Part shown: piece by piece, positions 14,728 through 20,599 of the stretch
Position numbering within the stretch: the first letter of the stretch is position 1
How the letters are laid out: every line of letters starts with the position of its first letter
IMG/VR virus record: IMGVR_UViG_3300035698_000247
Location: 1 to 20,599 of that record
Length of the DNA: 20,599 bases
Strand: one strand, 5' to 3'
From: a virus
Translations under genes and position numbers: made by a program
Notes under the pieces: model-generated
Databases searched by the model: none
What the model was told of the DNA's origin: nothing
What the model saw: only the letters and a program-made list of their open reading frames with translations

Positions 14728-15111
14728 TTACTGCTTAGTTAATACGCCAGGACCCATTAGAGAAACCGCCGCCGTAGCGTTTTGGCTGCTCGCTTGAGTC
14801 TCGCCGACTATCTGGGCGGTACCCTGGTAGTCGTTACCCGAGGCGTACGAGATAACCACGGGGAAGAAGTCGTTACGGTTCGAAAGTTCTTGTAAGAACT
14901 CCTGGTCCGCTCGGTCGTCGTCAATTTCCACGGTTAAGCCGTCAATCGACAAAGGTACGCGAGTCTTAATTAAACGCGCTGTACCGTCGCCGTTTGCCTG
15001 AACTTCGTTTTCGAATCCGCCTAGCTTGCGCTGGGATTCGGCGTCGGCCGCGACTGCAAAGCCGCGCCCGTCTAATGTAATGCTTTCAATGCTGCCACCT
15101 ACTGCTGCCAT
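14728..15111 (-). CDS. Tail tube protein (Mu-type)
   Basis: Forms the inner tube of the contractile tail. 127 residues with the Mu-type tube layout: GGSIESITLDGRGFAVAADAESQRKLGGFENEVQANGDGTARLIKT, then IDGLTVEIDDDRADQEFLQELSN, and DFFPVVISYASGNDYQGTAQIVGE, ending MGPGVLTKQ. It directly follows the sheath gene with a 17-base spacer. The 98-base gap after it is the longest true intergenic space in the late operon and holds the hairpins described separately. Confidence 0.9.
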   Translation of the reverse strand: MAAVGGSIESITLDGRGFAVAADAESQRKLGGFENEVQANGDGTARLIKTRVPLSIDGLTVEIDDDRADQEFLQELSNRNDFFPVVISYASGNDYQGTAQIVGETQASSQNATAAVSLMGPGVLTKQ

Positions 15112-15128
15112 TTTCCTAACTCCTTACT

Positions 15129-16640
15129 TTACGCTACGACCGAGGCCGTACCGAAGAAAAACCCGAAATTCAAATCTACGGAAATTATGTTCGTATTTCC
15201 GCTTAGTTGAACAACAGTTGTAGAAACGTCCAGGCGCTTAGGGTTCTGGTCGTTAATTTCCGCCCGGATATTAGCCTTCGCGGTTTCTGGGTCGCTGATA
15301 ATGGCGTTAAGGCCTAAGCTATCCAGCATAGAAGCGACGGCCGCTACTGCTACCTTCGGTTTCTTCGCCGAACGGTTAACCGTTGGCTGGTTGTCTGGAA
15401 TTAATGGCGCGCCGTCCCATTCTGGGGTAGCGAAAATTAAGTCCAGGTTAAAAATAATATTCTGTAGTTTAACAATATCTACCACGTAACGATAGGCCGG
15501 TATAGGGTCCCCCGTTGGGTGGAAAAAAGTAACTACGTCGGATATGTTAACTACGCCGTCCTTAACTTCGATAGACGAACTACCTTTCTTAATAGCGACG
15601 TCCCGGTCCGTGTAGGTCCACTGTTCGCCGTCCGTTCCAGGCGTTAAACCTGTAGCGTCCTGGCTGCCGTAGTCCTGAGGCGGGTTGTTATTTGCGACTT
15701 TAACGATACGGGCCAACTGTCTAGCGGCCACAACAAACGGTAAATCGTTAGAACCTGGGGCTACTAGCTGGCCGTTCGTACGGTCCGTTTTACGGGCGTC
15801 CGATACTGCCGTCGCATTCGTTACAGTCGTCGCAGTGTTGCCAGTTAAAACTACCAAGGGCTTACGAACTAACGACCCCCAGCGGCCTTCGCCGAAAGTA
15901 GAATATTTATCAAGCGTTGCGGTGTCTGCTATGTCCAGGCAGTTAAGGACCATGGTTTCCCATACGCCGCCGACCTGGTTAAGTGCGTCGTCTACGTCTG
16001 GGTTTACCAAGCCGCCTACTGGCTGGGTTATAGCGAACGAAGTACCGGCGGTAGTTGAACCGACGACCTCGACGAAAATATCGTTAGCGCTTGCACCTTC
16101 CCATTTCGACGTTAAATCTAACTGGGTGGAAGTGCCGGGCGTAGCGTCTACCGCTAAAACCGGCATTTCCAGGGTAGCGTTAACCGCTGCGGCCATAGCC
16201 GTAATAATATCGGCCACGGTGTCGCCTACACTGATAACGAACTGTTCCGAGACGATGTTATTAATATTAATCGTATACGCCGCTGCTTCGGTTTGCGCTC
16301 CACTCGGGATAATATCCCCCGTAGAAACTACGCCCGCGCCGTCGTCTACCAATGGGTAAACAGTAACCGGGATAGCCCCGACGCCGTCGCCATTAACTGG
16401 TAATAGTTTTAATACTGCTAAATGAATCGGGGACCCAAAGCCGTAGAGCGTCGCCGCCTCCGTTGCGCTAGTTACCTGGCGCTTTGTGGTCGCATATACT
16501 GAGGCTGTAGAGCCTTGGCCAACAACGGCGATGCGTTGCGGTAGGAATAATATACCCCTACCTCGTAAAACTTTAAATGTTGTCTTTATGCCGACTACTC
16601 GCGCCACTGCGGACGCGTCGACCGCGCTTGATATTGCCAT
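15129..16640 (-). CDS. Tail sheath protein (Mu gp39/L-like)
   Basis: Contractile sheath subunit. 503 residues, close to the Mu sheath length. The N-terminal part (VRGRGIL-type LRGRGILFLPQRIAVVGQGS, RQVTSATEAATLYGFGSPIHLAVLKLLPVNGDG) and the conserved C-terminal part (TYTDRDVAIKKGSSSIEVKDGVVNISDVVTFFHPTG, YRYVVDIVKLQNIIFNLDL, INDQNPKRLDVSTTVVQLSGNTNIISVDLNFGFFFG) are diagnostic. The middle domain is variable, as is usual for sheath proteins. Followed immediately by the tube gene. Confidence 0.94.
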   Translation of the reverse strand: MAISSAVDASAVARVVGIKTTFKVLRGRGILFLPQRIAVVGQGSTASVYATTKRQVTSATEAATLYGFGSPIHLAVLKLLPVNGDGVGAIPVTVYPLVDDGAGVVSTGDIIPSGAQTEAAAYTININNIVSEQFVISVGDTVADIITAMAAAVNATLEMPVLAVDATPGTSTQLDLTSKWEGASANDIFVEVVGSTTAGTSFAITQPVGGLVNPDVDDALNQVGGVWETMVLNCLDIADTATLDKYSTFGEGRWGSLVRKPLVVLTGNTATTVTNATAVSDARKTDRTNGQLVAPGSNDLPFVVAARQLARIVKVANNNPPQDYGSQDATGLTPGTDGEQWTYTDRDVAIKKGSSSIEVKDGVVNISDVVTFFHPTGDPIPAYRYVVDIVKLQNIIFNLDLIFATPEWDGAPLIPDNQPTVNRSAKKPKVAVAAVASMLDSLGLNAIISDPETAKANIRAEINDQNPKRLDVSTTVVQLSGNTNIISVDLNFGFFFGTASVVA

Positions 16641-16654
16641 GGGTATATCTCCTA

Positions 16655-17329
16655 TTATGGCGCTAAATAGTCGTAATCAGCTTCGAGGACGATTTCGCCG
16701 TCTTCTGCTCTAATTACGTCTACCGATAAAAGTTCTAACGTCACCGGTTCGACCTGTGGCGAGAACTCGTTAAATACTACACGAAGGGCTAATCTAGCGC
16801 CTACTATTTGTTGCATCTGGCGGCCGTCTAATTGCGGCTGGAAGACCGTAACCGACTGGGGCCAGCGTTGCCATACTAGGCCCTGCAGACCTAAATACGT
16901 GTATTCTGCGGCCATTAGGATATTACGTATTAATCGTAACGCTTTCTGGACCTCGAACGCGGCTTCTCTATCTCCCGGAATATGTCCGGTACCGCCGTCG
17001 TCTCTGCTAAGGCCGTAGCCGTAGCAATCAATATTATATACAGTTTCGGACGCCTGGCGTTCCGATATATTGCTCTTACCCGGTGCGAAGTTAGAATTAT
17101 CATACCAGATATTTACGATAGGGCTTCGGTCGGTCTGCTCGTTAAGGAGTTGTTCCCAGGGGTTCGACCTCTCCGTAAAAATTCTAAGTTTCCAGTCGTC
17201 CGGGTTTGGCTTGCCCGCCGTCGTAGCTAATGCTATCTGGCTGGCTACTTCCGTGGTAAGTATCGCGGCTATCTGGTCGCGGATAACTTCGAAGGAGTCC
17301 TGTTTATCAATCAATGTCGATATGGCCAT
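16655..17329 (-). CDS. Tail terminator/completion-like protein (Mu gp37 position)
   Basis: 224 residues: MAISTLIDKQDSFEVIRDQI, WKLRIFTERSNPWEQLLNEQ, SPIVNIWYDNSNF, ETVYNIDCYGYGLSRDDGGTGHIPGDREAAFEVQKALRLIRNILM, and LARVVFNEFSPQ-like C-terminal strands. This resembles a protein I recall directly before the sheath gene in lambda-head/Mu-tail phages, and the alpha/beta layout fits terminators that cap the tube and join it to the connector. The start lies 19 bases inside the HNH gene. The functional call leans on position and is moderately sure. Confidence 0.7.
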   Translation of the reverse strand: MAISTLIDKQDSFEVIRDQIAAILTTEVASQIALATTAGKPNPDDWKLRIFTERSNPWEQLLNEQTDRSPIVNIWYDNSNFAPGKSNISERQASETVYNIDCYGYGLSRDDGGTGHIPGDREAAFEVQKALRLIRNILMAAEYTYLGLQGLVWQRWPQSVTVFQPQLDGRQMQQIVGARLALRVVFNEFSPQVEPVTLELLSVDVIRAEDGEIVLEADYDYLAP

Positions 17330-17934
17330 GTAACCACCCTAAAAGTATTACTCTTTGCTAGGTTCTCGTTAGCTGTAAGTACCTGTAAATTCCAAGAGGC
17401 ATGTAAACCGCTAACTAAAGAGCCCTGTAACGGGACTATGTGGTCGACGTGGTGTTCAATACCGGTTTCTTTAGTTAAGAGTCTAGCTTCTTCGTAAATA
17501 GCTAAAATATCGTTATTATCCTGCTCCGTTAACCATTCGGGCTTACGTTGTATTACGGCGCTAAGTCTATTCGAAGCCCAAAAATTTACTAAGGCGCGGT
17601 TTTCTTCTCTGTACTTCGGTCCGTATTTCTTCTGGTATTCGCTGTTTTTAATCGGGTCCCTGGACGCTTGTTCTTTTTTATAAAGCCCTTTCCCGTTAAC
17701 CTTCCTATAATTCGTTTTATAGTTTTTCAACTGGTCTTTATTTTCTGCGGCGTACGATTTCTGGTACTCCGCTATAGCTTCTTTATTTTCGATTACCGAA
17801 TTAAGGCGGCAAGCCTCACACCTACCATTAGCTGTACGTCTTAAATCCACATGGTTATTTTTACACGGTTTACCAGTGAAATAAAACTTATCTTTAGTGC
17901 TTAAAGCTGTCTTTCTAGTCGCTGGTAAACTCAT
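17311..17934 (-). CDS. Free-standing HNH endonuclease (probable homing endonuclease)
   Basis: 207 residues in three parts. First, a zinc-binding Cys-His-Cys-Cys element, C24-x3-H28-x10-C39-x2-C42 (KPCKNNHVDLRRTANGRCEAC). Second, a Lys/Tyr/Asn-rich linker at 50-112 with repeated EYQKxY-like units, probably DNA-contacting. Third, an HNH core, H161-H-V-D-H165-I-V-P-L then W-N182-L-Q-V-L and N189/N191 (ANENLAKSN). Such genes encode site-specific DNA nucleases that spread by cutting genomes lacking them. It is wedged between two head-tail joining genes, ATGA-overlapping the upstream one and overlapping the downstream one by 19 bases. It looks more AT-rich than its neighbours, supporting later arrival. 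Not needed for morphogenesis. Confidence 0.9.
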   Translation of the reverse strand: MSLPATRKTALSTKDKFYFTGKPCKNNHVDLRRTANGRCEACRLNSVIENKEAIAEYQKSYAAENKDQLKNYKTNYRKVNGKGLYKKEQASRDPIKNSEYQKKYGPKYREENRALVNFWASNRLSAVIQRKPEWLTEQDNNDILAIYEEARLLTKETGIEHHVDHIVPLQGSLVSGLHASWNLQVLTANENLAKSNTFRVVTWPYRH

Positions 17935-18311
17935 TCGTATAATTCCAGTAATAGGGTAACCAGGCCGAGCGCTCTATCCGGGTTCGACTGGGATACTTTA
18001 AACTTAAAAGCATTACCGTTAATGTCGTCGAATTCGATTAACCAGGGCTTAATACCGGCGTCTGCAATACCACGGGGTAAGGTTAAGCCGGTGGCTAGGA
18101 TAGAAGATATACGTAACGCTACGGACGCTAAACGGCCGCTTACGGCTTGCCCGGTGTCTGGGTCGATAATCTGCGCGATATCGTCCGAGAAACCCGTAAG
18201 AGGTCGAACGGTCCCCGAAGGATCCGTTACAGTAATCGGCCAGCCGAAACCCGTAGCCCCATCTTCTAAGATAAGGCCGAGGTCGGATTCTGCTAGCTGG
18301 CGAATACTCAT
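17931..18311 (-). CDS. Head-tail joining/adaptor-like protein, 126 aa
   Basis: MSIRQLAESDLGLILEDGAT, GFGWPITVTDPSGTVRPLTG, DPDTGQAVSGRLASVALRIS, and a C-terminal FDDINGNAFKFKVSQSNPDRALGLVTLLLELYE. The beta-rich layout and location between capsid genes and tail terminator resemble conserved connector proteins of lambda-head/Mu-tail phages. It starts two bases from the stop of the previous gene, and its TGA overlaps the HNH start as ATGA. A head-completion or stopper role is inferred from position only. Confidence 0.68.
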   Translation of the reverse strand: MSIRQLAESDLGLILEDGATGFGWPITVTDPSGTVRPLTGFSDDIAQIIDPDTGQAVSGRLASVALRISSILATGLTLPRGIADAGIKPWLIEFDDINGNAFKFKVSQSNPDRALGLVTLLLELYE

Positions 18312-18312
18312 A

Positions 18313-18660
18313 CTACGCTTTGCCTACGTGGCCGCATTTAACGAAAGCGTCTAACGCTTCCTTACCGCCGGCTAGGTCGTCGGCTTTAATCTCGGCGCCG
18401 TCTGCTATCAAACCGCGTTTACTGGTTAGACACTTACCGGGCATAACGTAGAATGGCGGTTTTTCGCCTTCCTCCGCTTTGACTTCGTCGGCCCTTTCCT
18501 TTGCTTCTGCGGCGTCCGGCGTAAGGTCTTTGTCGGCTTTCAGGCTGCTAAGAATATTAGCCAGGTCACCGTTATTTTTACCTTCGGTTTCCGGCGCGTC
18601 TTTTTCAAGTTCCACCGATAACGCCGCGATAGCGGTAATTAAATCTTTATTACTTGGCAT
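18313..18660 (-). CDS. Small head-region protein with C-terminal HeH/LEM-like motif, unknown
   Basis: 115 residues. The N-terminal 75 are acidic, helical and low in hydrophobics (ELEKDAPETEGKNNGDLANI, AEAKERADEVKAEEGEKPP). The C-terminal 40 form a compact motif, FYVMPGKCLTSKRGLIADGA then IKADDLAGGKEALDAFVKCG. The latter recalls the small C-terminal domains of Mu gp35-like proteins, which sit directly after the capsid gene as here. A head-completion or assembly role is possible. The call is tentative. Confidence 0.65.
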   Translation of the reverse strand: MPSNKDLITAIAALSVELEKDAPETEGKNNGDLANILSSLKADKDLTPDAAEAKERADEVKAEEGEKPPFYVMPGKCLTSKRGLIADGAEIKADDLAGGKEALDAFVKCGHVGKA

Positions 18661-18678
18661 AATTTTAGCCTCAAATAA

Positions 18679-18707
18679 TTAAGCGCCCAGGAAACCCCGG
18701 ACGCTAA
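18679..18707 (-). other. Hairpin after the major capsid gene
   Basis: On the minus strand TTAGCGTCC (18707-18699) can pair with GGGCGCTTAA (18688-18679) with one bulged base and one G-T pair, around a ten-base loop. It lies ten bases after the capsid stop codon. Only a weak T-rich stretch (TTATTTG) follows, so it is at best a leaky terminator or a processing/stabilising element limiting downstream expression. Confidence 0.4.
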
Positions 18708-18716
18708 GGTTAATTT

Positions 18717-19814
18717 CTAAAGCTGAGTATCTAAACAGCCGAACGTATCGATAGCCGTAGGAATCATTAGCGGTCTAGCGCCGACGCCCCCGAATAACTG
18801 TTCGCCGTCATTAGATAACCAGGCGTTCGTAAACAAGTCCATACCGCCGGCTGCATTACTAACGCGGCTAGGTAGTTCGGGTAGCAAGCCTGTAGCTTGT
18901 CCGCCGACTAACGCGCCGATATTAGGGATAGCGCCGAATGTGGCGTCCATGCGACCAGAAGAAGCACGTACCACAATCTTTCCAGGGTCTAAGAATTGAG
19001 TCTTAACGCCTGTTTGTGGGTCTTTATATCTACCACCGTAAGTCCACACGTCATAGCGATAGTTACCGATTTCTACGATACCGCGGAACGTGCCGCCATT
19101 ACCGCGCATTTCCATAGGTGCAATCGTACCTAGGTCGATACGTCGAATATTTAATCGCGCTTGTATCGCCGCGTCACTAATGAAGTTTTCGAACGCGTCG
19201 ATACCCATAAGTAATTGGTCCGGGTCCGATAAGCCATCGTTACGTATAACTTCCGCTAGTGCGCTGATATCCGCGATTTTCTGCGCGCCGGTAGCCGTGG
19301 CCCAGGAAACGCCAGCCGTCGGGAAATGCGTAGCTTTAGGTTTGTAGTCTAAAGTATAAAGCGCTACGCCGTTGCTATCTGTTAGCGTAACCGTACCGGT
19401 CTGTAGGACCTGCGACGATTGAACTTCGATAGAGCGGCGGATTTTACGTTCGATTTTCGTCATACCGTTAAACATGCGTAGGATAACATTCGCTCTAAAG
19501 TCCGGGGACTGGAACGGGTCTTGTCCTGGCATACGTTTAATTAAGTCGAACGAATTAATAGGTAGTGCTTCCTTATGGATAGGGGGCTTAAAACCTTTAT
19601 TCGTATATAGGTCTTCGGAATTCATACGGTAACCCGTACTTAAGTCCTGAATAACGATAGAGATATCTTCGTCGCTACGTACGATATCGATTTCCACTTC
19701 TTCCGAAGAATGGAAATTTTCCGGCGGGCTCTGAAATAACCCCGAAAGGAATAAAGTAGGCTGTGCCATTTGCATATATGCTTTAAGCATACGTTTAGTA
19801 GTTGAACCGCTCAT
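18717..19814 (-). CDS. Major capsid protein (lambda gpE-like family)
   Basis: Main shell protein. 365 residues, near the 341 of lambda E. Family features: N-terminal LFLSGLFQSPPENFHSSEEVEIDIVRSDEDISIVIQDLSTGYRMN, KPPIHKEALPINSFDLIKRMPGQDPF, IERKIRRSIEVQSSQVLQTGTVTLTDSNG, and a later VEIGNYRYDVWTYGGRYKDP, FLDPGKIVVRASSGRMDATFGAIPN. The upstream neighbour is a D-like decoration protein, as in lambda. SD AGGAG before the ATG. Expected to be the most abundant late product; a hairpin follows the gene. Confidence 0.95.
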   Translation of the reverse strand: MSGSTTKRMLKAYMQMAQPTLFLSGLFQSPPENFHSSEEVEIDIVRSDEDISIVIQDLSTGYRMNSEDLYTNKGFKPPIHKEALPINSFDLIKRMPGQDPFQSPDFRANVILRMFNGMTKIERKIRRSIEVQSSQVLQTGTVTLTDSNGVALYTLDYKPKATHFPTAGVSWATATGAQKIADISALAEVIRNDGLSDPDQLLMGIDAFENFISDAAIQARLNIRRIDLGTIAPMEMRGNGGTFRGIVEIGNYRYDVWTYGGRYKDPQTGVKTQFLDPGKIVVRASSGRMDATFGAIPNIGALVGGQATGLLPELPSRVSNAAGGMDLFTNAWLSNDGEQLFGGVGARPLMIPTAIDTFGCLDTQL

Positions 19815-19825
19815 GCTATACGCTC

Positions 19826-20227
19826 CTATTGGTTGTCAAGAATATTTAATTCTTGCACACCGATTGAAATAAGGGAATAGTCGCGTAATTGGTCAAGGAC
19901 CGCCGCGTCTACGTTACTACCGTCGCCGTCGGCGTTGATAATTAAGCGTTCGGCACGTACTGAGCCCGAGACCATATCGCGGATACTTACGTCGCCGGCG
20001 CCTGCTGCCACTACGTCGTAAGTTACTACCGCTTTAGGGATTCCGTTTTCGTTAGTTACGCCGCCTTTAACAAAAGGGACCAACTTAAGCGAAGCCGAAT
20101 CGCGCGCCAGGATAGTTCCTTCTAAGACCGTCGCCGCACCCGCAAAGGTAAGGAGGTCGTCGCGGAACTCGCCGTCTTTTAGGATTACGTTACCTAAATC
20201 CACATTGGTAATAGTTAAATTAGGCAT
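19826..20227 (-). CDS. Head decoration/stabilisation protein (lambda gpD-like)
   Basis: 133 residues. The core matches lambda D-type decoration proteins: DDLLTFAGAATVLEGTILARDSASLKLVPFVKGGVTNENGIPKAVVTYDVVAAGAGDVSIRDMVSGSVRAERLIINADGDG-style layout, ending in a helix DAAVLDQLRDYSLISIGVQELN. Trimers bind at three-fold points of the expanded shell. It sits between the scaffold and the capsid gene in the lambda order and begins one base after the scaffold stop. Confidence 0.92.
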   Translation of the reverse strand: MPNLTITNVDLGNVILKDGEFRDDLLTFAGAATVLEGTILARDSASLKLVPFVKGGVTNENGIPKAVVTYDVVAAGAGDVSIRDMVSGSVRAERLIINADGDGSNVDAAVLDQLRDYSLISIGVQELNILDNQ

Positions 20228-20228
20228 G

Positions 20229-20564
20229 TTATGCGTCTCCTAAGCCGAGTTTAGATTCGATAATGCTAGCAACGTCGCCGCTTTCGTCTTGTGCGTTAGC
20301 ATTGTCGCCCGCGTTCGCGCTAAGGTCGTCTTCCTGTCGGCCTGCTACGTCGCTGCGGTTCATGCCTGCAGTCATGTAGGTAGCCTGTAAGGTCGCCGTC
20401 ATGCCCGAGCCGTCTTTAATTGAAGCGCTAGCGGTTTTCATATCGCCCGAGCTTTCCCCCATCATTAAATGGGCCGAAACGCGGTCGCGTTCTTCTGTAG
20501 TACCCTGCTGCACCGCCGCCGCGAAAGTTTCGGGGTGCTGGGCCTGTAATTGTTTAAGGTCCAT
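20229..20564 (-). CDS. Scaffold protein (lambda Nu3-like), nested in the protease frame
   Basis: 111 residues: MDLKQLQAQHPETFAAAVQQ, TEERDRVSAHLMMGESSGDM, KTASASIKDGSGMTATLQAT, then a polar linker and a C-terminal helix (SIIESKLGLGDA). This is the C-terminal segment usually found on S49-type capsid proteases of lambda-like heads and is proposed to act as scaffold. GGAGG lies eight bases before the ATG at 20564, so an independent start is well supported. The frame also stays open to the window edge (see the protease entry), giving a Nu3-in-C type arrangement. Confidence 0.78.
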   Translation of the reverse strand: MDLKQLQAQHPETFAAAVQQGTTEERDRVSAHLMMGESSGDMKTASASIKDGSGMTATLQATYMTAGMNRSDVAGRQEDDLSANAGDNANAQDESGDVASIIESKLGLGDA

Positions 20565-20599
20565 GTTATTGGCCTCCGGTTGGTTCCCGCTGTTGGCGG
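20229..20599 (-). CDS. Capsid maturation protease, C-terminal end (partial, continues beyond window)
   Basis: The reading frame of the scaffold has no stop between its ATG and the right edge; the last in-window codons read A-N-S-G-N-Q-P-E-A-N-N before the internal Met. In related phages an S49/ClpP-like protease precedes this same scaffold segment in one frame, so a longer protease-scaffold fusion entering from the right is likely. No protease motif lies within the window, so this is inference from 35 bases of open frame plus family knowledge. Confidence 0.5.
   Translation of the reverse strand, partial: ANSGNQPEANNMDLKQLQAQHPETFAAAVQQGTTEERDRVSAHLMMGESSGDMKTASASIKDGSGMTATLQATYMTAGMNRSDVAGRQEDDLSANAGDNANAQDESGDVASIIESKLGLGDA

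Noticed and set aside
15685-16359. 224-codon plus-strand frame opposite the sheath gene
   Set aside because: Antisense shadow of a well-supported sheath gene; Ala/Thr/Ser-rich with no recognisable domain.
1-20599. CRISPR arrays, tRNA genes, IS elements, integrase and attachment sites
   Set aside because: Looked for regularly spaced repeats, cloverleaf-like segments, transposase motifs and integrase motifs; none seen. The only spaced repeats are the coding ones in the gp48-like gene.

Overview
The window is part of the genome of a tailed, contractile-tail bacteriophage (myovirus), or a closely related prophage. Reading was by eye; no database search was run. The structural genes combine a lambda-type head (decoration protein D-like, capsid E-like, and a scaffold start nested in what looks like a protease reading frame) with a Mu-type contractile tail in near Mu order (sheath, tube, frameshifting chaperone, tape measure, gp43 to gp48-like baseplate proteins). 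The host is not identified. Gene style suggests a proteobacterial host. Frequent Ile ATA codons and common CTAG sites argue against a classical enteric composition, and GATC is almost absent (two sites seen in 20.6 kb).

Positions 1-2939, plus strand: the 3' end of a replication/nucleotide-metabolism module. It holds the C-terminal polymerase domain of a family A DNA polymerase (the gene begins left of the window), a small gene that can be read only with a frame change (1553-1782), an 84-residue unknown, a MazG-like nucleotide pyrophosphohydrolase, and two small unknown genes of 58 and 56 residues. Several of these overlap or nearly abut.

Positions 2936-20599, minus strand: the late operon, transcribed right to left and meeting the plus-strand module tail to tail with overlapping stop codons. 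In transcription order: protease/scaffold C-terminus, decoration protein, major capsid protein, two small head/connector genes, a free-standing HNH endonuclease, a tail terminator-like gene, sheath, tube, tail assembly chaperone with a -1 frameshift extension, tape measure, three small unknown genes, gp43-like circulation protein, gp44-like hub with an added LysM domain, gp45-like spike, gp46, baseplate J (gp47), gp48-like protein with a duplicated Cys-Gly-Asn repeat, pectate-lyase-like tail fibre or tailspike, an 86-residue unknown, GH108 endolysin, and a holin-like membrane protein. Many junctions are ATGA or TAATG overlaps, as expected for one translationally coupled polycistron.

There is no stretch over 300 bases without a gene. 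The apparent gaps at 1547-1769, 2564-2935, 11811-11965 and 13993-14221 are filled by small genes or by the frameshift extension. No tRNA, CRISPR array, IS element, integrase, attachment site or clear intrinsic terminator was found. Portal, terminase and the rest of the protease should lie to the right of the window.
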